A DNA stretch of 7,698 nt from Bacilli bacterium (lineage in GTDB: Bacteria; Bacillota_I; Bacilli_A; RFN20; CAG-826), in assembly GCA_024693415.1 (NCBI GenBank), contig JAILKX010000044.1, positions 1-7,698 of the forward strand, written 5' to 3'. Position numbers and translations under genes: made by a program. Below the pieces are notes generated by a model. The model made no database searches and had not been told where the DNA came from. It worked only from the letters and a program-made list of their open reading frames with translations. Positions within the stretch are counted from its first letter, which is position 1. Each line of letters begins with the position of its first letter. This document shows, one piece after another, positions 6,037 to 7,698 of the stretch.

Positions 6037-7521
6037 TTAGTCCGCGTCCCTCATCGTCGGGAAGAGGAGCACTTCGCGAATCGAGGTGGTGTTGGTGAAG
6101 AGCATGCAGAGCCTGTCGATGCCGACGCCGATTCCGCCTGCGGGCGGCATGCCATAGCGCATCGCGTCGAGGAAGGAGAGGTCCATGCCTTCGGTCTCGT
6201 CGTCTCCGCGCTCCTTCGCGGCGAGCTGCGCCTCGAAGCGGGCCTTCTGATCGAAGGGGTTGTTGAGTTCGCTGTAGGCGTTGCCGAACTCGAAGCCGCC
6301 CATGAAGAACTCGAAGCGGTCGACGAATCTCGGATCCTCGGTCTTCTTGGTGAGCGGGGAGACCTCGATCGGATAGGTGTGGATGAAGGTCGGCTGGATG
6401 AGGTCATGCTCGACCTTCTCGTCGAAGAAGGCCTGAATGATATAACCGACGCTGTTCCAGCTCTTTTCGAGCGGGACGTTGTGCTCTTTCGCTAGTGCAA
6501 CCGCTTCATCGAAGGTCATTTCCTTGGTGAAGTCGATGCCGGTCTTCTCCTTGATGGCCTCGGTCATCGAGATCCACTTGAACGGCTTGGAGAAATCGAT
6601 CTCCATGTCGCCCCAATGGACGATGGGGTCGCCATTGATCTTTTCGGCGAGGTCCTTGAAGAGGCCCTCGACCCAGCTGCGCATATCCTGGAGGTCACCA
6701 TAGGCCTGATAGAGCTCGATGGTGGTGAATTCGGGGTTATGCCTGGTGTCCATGCCCTCGTTGCGGAAGATCCTGCCGATCTCATAGACGCGGTCGATGC
6801 CGCCGATCATCGCTTTCTTGAGGTTCAGCTCGGTGGCGATGCGGAGGTAGAAGTCTTTGTCGAGGGTGTTGTGATGGGTGATGAACGGCCTCGCGGCTGC
6901 GCCGCCGGCAATCGGGGAAAGGACGGGGGTTTCGATCTCCACGAATCCTAAATCGTCGCAGAAACGCCTTATTTCCTTAATGATCGCAGGCCGCTTGATG
7001 GCGATGGAGCGGGAATCGTCGTTCATGATGAGGTCGAGGTAGCGCTTCCTGTAGCGGTCCTCGGTATCGGTCAAGCCGTGGAACTTTTCAGGAAGCGGCT
7101 TGAGGCACTTGGTGATGTGGGTGTACTTCTCGACGTGGATGGTGAGTTCGCCGGTGCGGGACTTCATCAGGGTTCCGGCAAGGCCGACGATGTCGCCCAT
7201 GTCGGCGAGTTTGAAAACGGCGTAGTCGTGTTCGCCCACGACGTTGATGCCGATCCAGGCCTGCATGGAGCCGTATTCGTCCTTGATGTTGACGAAGCTC
7301 GCCTTGCCCATCCTGCGGATGGCCATAAGGCGGCCGGCGACGTCGACGTGGATGTTCTTCTCAGTCAGCTCTTCGGCGGTGAGTTCGCCGTATTCGCGGC
7401 GGATGTCGCGGATCTGGTCCTTCCACTCGTAGCGTTTTCCGAAGGGATCGACGCCTAATTCCTCATAACGCGGCAGCTTGTCGAACCGCGCTTGTTCTTG
7501 ATCGTTCAGTTTCTCTTCCAT
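6037..7521 (-). CDS. lysS: Lysyl-tRNA synthetase, class II
   Basis: This cytoplasmic enzyme charges tRNA-Lys with lysine using ATP and is essential for translation. The 494 residues match the usual length of bacterial class II LysRS. An N-terminal helical stretch is followed by an OB-fold anticodon-binding domain (about 58-140). Then come the family signature HGLTDTEDRYRKRYLDLI (148-165), motif 1 region (GFVEIETPVLSP, 192-203), GGAAARPF (206-213), motif 2 (GRIFRNEGMDTRHNPEFTTIE, about 249-269) and motif 3 (GGIGVGIDRL, 462-471, ending at LLFP). All core class II elements are present and no break is visible. The ATG at 7521 is supported by a GGAGG site seven bases upstream. A probable terminator upstream suggests transcription separate from the preceding gene; the start-side spacer is too short for a T-box. 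Confidence 0.98.
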   Translation of the reverse strand: MEEKLNDQEQARFDKLPRYEELGVDPFGKRYEWKDQIRDIRREYGELTAEELTEKNIHVDVAGRLMAIRRMGKASFVNIKDEYGSMQAWIGINVVGEHDYAVFKLADMGDIVGLAGTLMKSRTGELTIHVEKYTHITKCLKPLPEKFHGLTDTEDRYRKRYLDLIMNDDSRSIAIKRPAIIKEIRRFCDDLGFVEIETPVLSPIAGGAAARPFITHHNTLDKDFYLRIATELNLKKAMIGGIDRVYEIGRIFRNEGMDTRHNPEFTTIELYQAYGDLQDMRSWVEGLFKDLAEKINGDPIVHWGDMEIDFSKPFKWISMTEAIKEKTGIDFTKEMTFDEAVALAKEHNVPLEKSWNSVGYIIQAFFDEKVEHDLIQPTFIHTYPIEVSPLTKKTEDPRFVDRFEFFMGGFEFGNAYSELNNPFDQKARFEAQLAAKERGDDETEGMDLSFLDAMRYGMPPAGGIGVGIDRLCMLFTNTTSIREVLLFPTMRDAD

Positions 7522-7528
7522 GGAAAAT

Positions 7529-7533
7529 CCTCC
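7529..7533 (-). promoter_or_regulatory. lysS: Ribosome binding site of lysS
   Basis: The - strand reads GGAGG, then seven bases, then ATG. It is a strong consensus site, in contrast to the SGNH lipoprotein gene, which has none. I could not identify a convincing promoter in the bases between this site and 7580. Confidence 0.88.
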
Positions 7534-7580
7534 GGTTAAAGCGAAAGTAGTCTACTACGGCAGGACGAAAAAGAGAATAA

Positions 7581-7601
7581 TCGGTTTCTTTAGAAAACCG
7601 A
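7581..7601 (-). terminator. Probable terminator of the gene upstream of lysS
   Basis: TCGGTTT (7581-7587) pairs with AAACCGA (7595-7601); one more T-G wobble is possible on the - strand. Read on the - strand the stem starts three bases after the TAA stop and is followed by TTATTCTCTTTTT, a T-rich tail. The stem is AT-rich, so it may be weak. Confidence 0.55.
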
Positions 7602-7603
7602 AG

Positions 7604-7698
7604 TTACTCGGCGATGGCGAAGGATAAACCCATCACGTCCTGCCATTTTTCGGTGATGGACCTCACTTCTTCGCGGTAGCTTTCTAGATCGGGGTCGC
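7604..7698 (-). CDS. C-terminal end of an unidentified protein (5' end outside window)
   Basis: On the - strand the frame that stays open to the window edge gives 30 residues, starting DPDLESYREEVRSITEKW and ending MGLSFAIAE, then TAA. The other two frames are an immediate TAG and an implausible Arg-rich sequence. The peptide looks like a helical C-terminus with alternating charges. It is too short to assign a family. It is in the same orientation as lysS, with 82 bases between its stop and the lysS start and a likely terminator in that gap. Confidence 0.7.
   Translation of the reverse strand, partial: DPDLESYREEVRSITEKWQDVMGLSFAIAE

Noticed and set aside
7545..7558. Inverted repeat AGTAG/CTACT upstream of lysS as operator or T-box element
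   Set aside because: It is only five base pairs around one base, and the lysS leader is far too short for a T-box; no further support.
1..7698. CRISPR arrays, tRNA or rRNA genes, insertion sequences
   Set aside because: None seen. The repeats present are coding module duplications or an in-frame linker, with no spacers, no transposase and no tRNA-like fold noticed.

Overview
The window looks like a chromosome segment from an uncultured, probably gut-associated Bacilli or Mollicutes-related bacterium. This is an inference from three things: short lipoprotein signals ending in LVSC/LLSC followed by Ser/Thr-rich linkers, surface proteins built from Ig-like, InlB/BspA-like and carbohydrate-binding-like modules, and a bacterial class II lysyl-tRNA synthetase. 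TGA is used as a stop (gene ending at 1629) and Trp is always TGG, so the code is standard table 11, not the Mycoplasma code. The first two genes choose C-ending codons very strongly (GTC, GCC, ACC, ATC), which also creates long meaningless open frames on the opposite strand.

Region 1 (1-3840, + strand) holds two adjacent, related surface-protein genes. The first is cut by the window edge. Its visible 542 residues contain the end of one beta-sandwich module, a BIG2-type Ig-like domain, a second and third copy of the same module, and a (P[VI]TSEE)x4 linker, with no recognisable catalytic domain. The second gene is complete: a lipoprotein with a BIG2 domain, one copy of the module, an EstA-type Ig-like domain and an alpha/beta-hydrolase esterase domain (Ser567, Asp620, His668). 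The module resembles CBM6/CBM35 folds but is not one I can place with certainty. It carries an invariant aromatic block and two invariant cysteines. The nucleotide repeats show that it spread by recent duplication or recombination. Together the two proteins suggest a cell-surface system that binds one glycan, with an ester-removing enzyme and a binding-only (or not fully visible) partner.

Region 2 (3841-4169) is a non-coding gap with a strong terminator for the esterase gene, then about 240 GC-rich bases full of small inverted repeats and of unknown role.

Region 3 (4170-5975, + strand) is a second kind of surface lipoprotein: an InlB-like repeat, a Ser-rich linker, a BspA-like leucine-rich segment and a C-terminal SGNH-hydrolase-like domain. 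Its composition differs from the genes before it.

Region 4 (5976-7698) is housekeeping on the - strand: a convergent terminator, lysS (494 aa) with a good Shine-Dalgarno site, a likely terminator, and the last 30 codons of an unidentified upstream gene.
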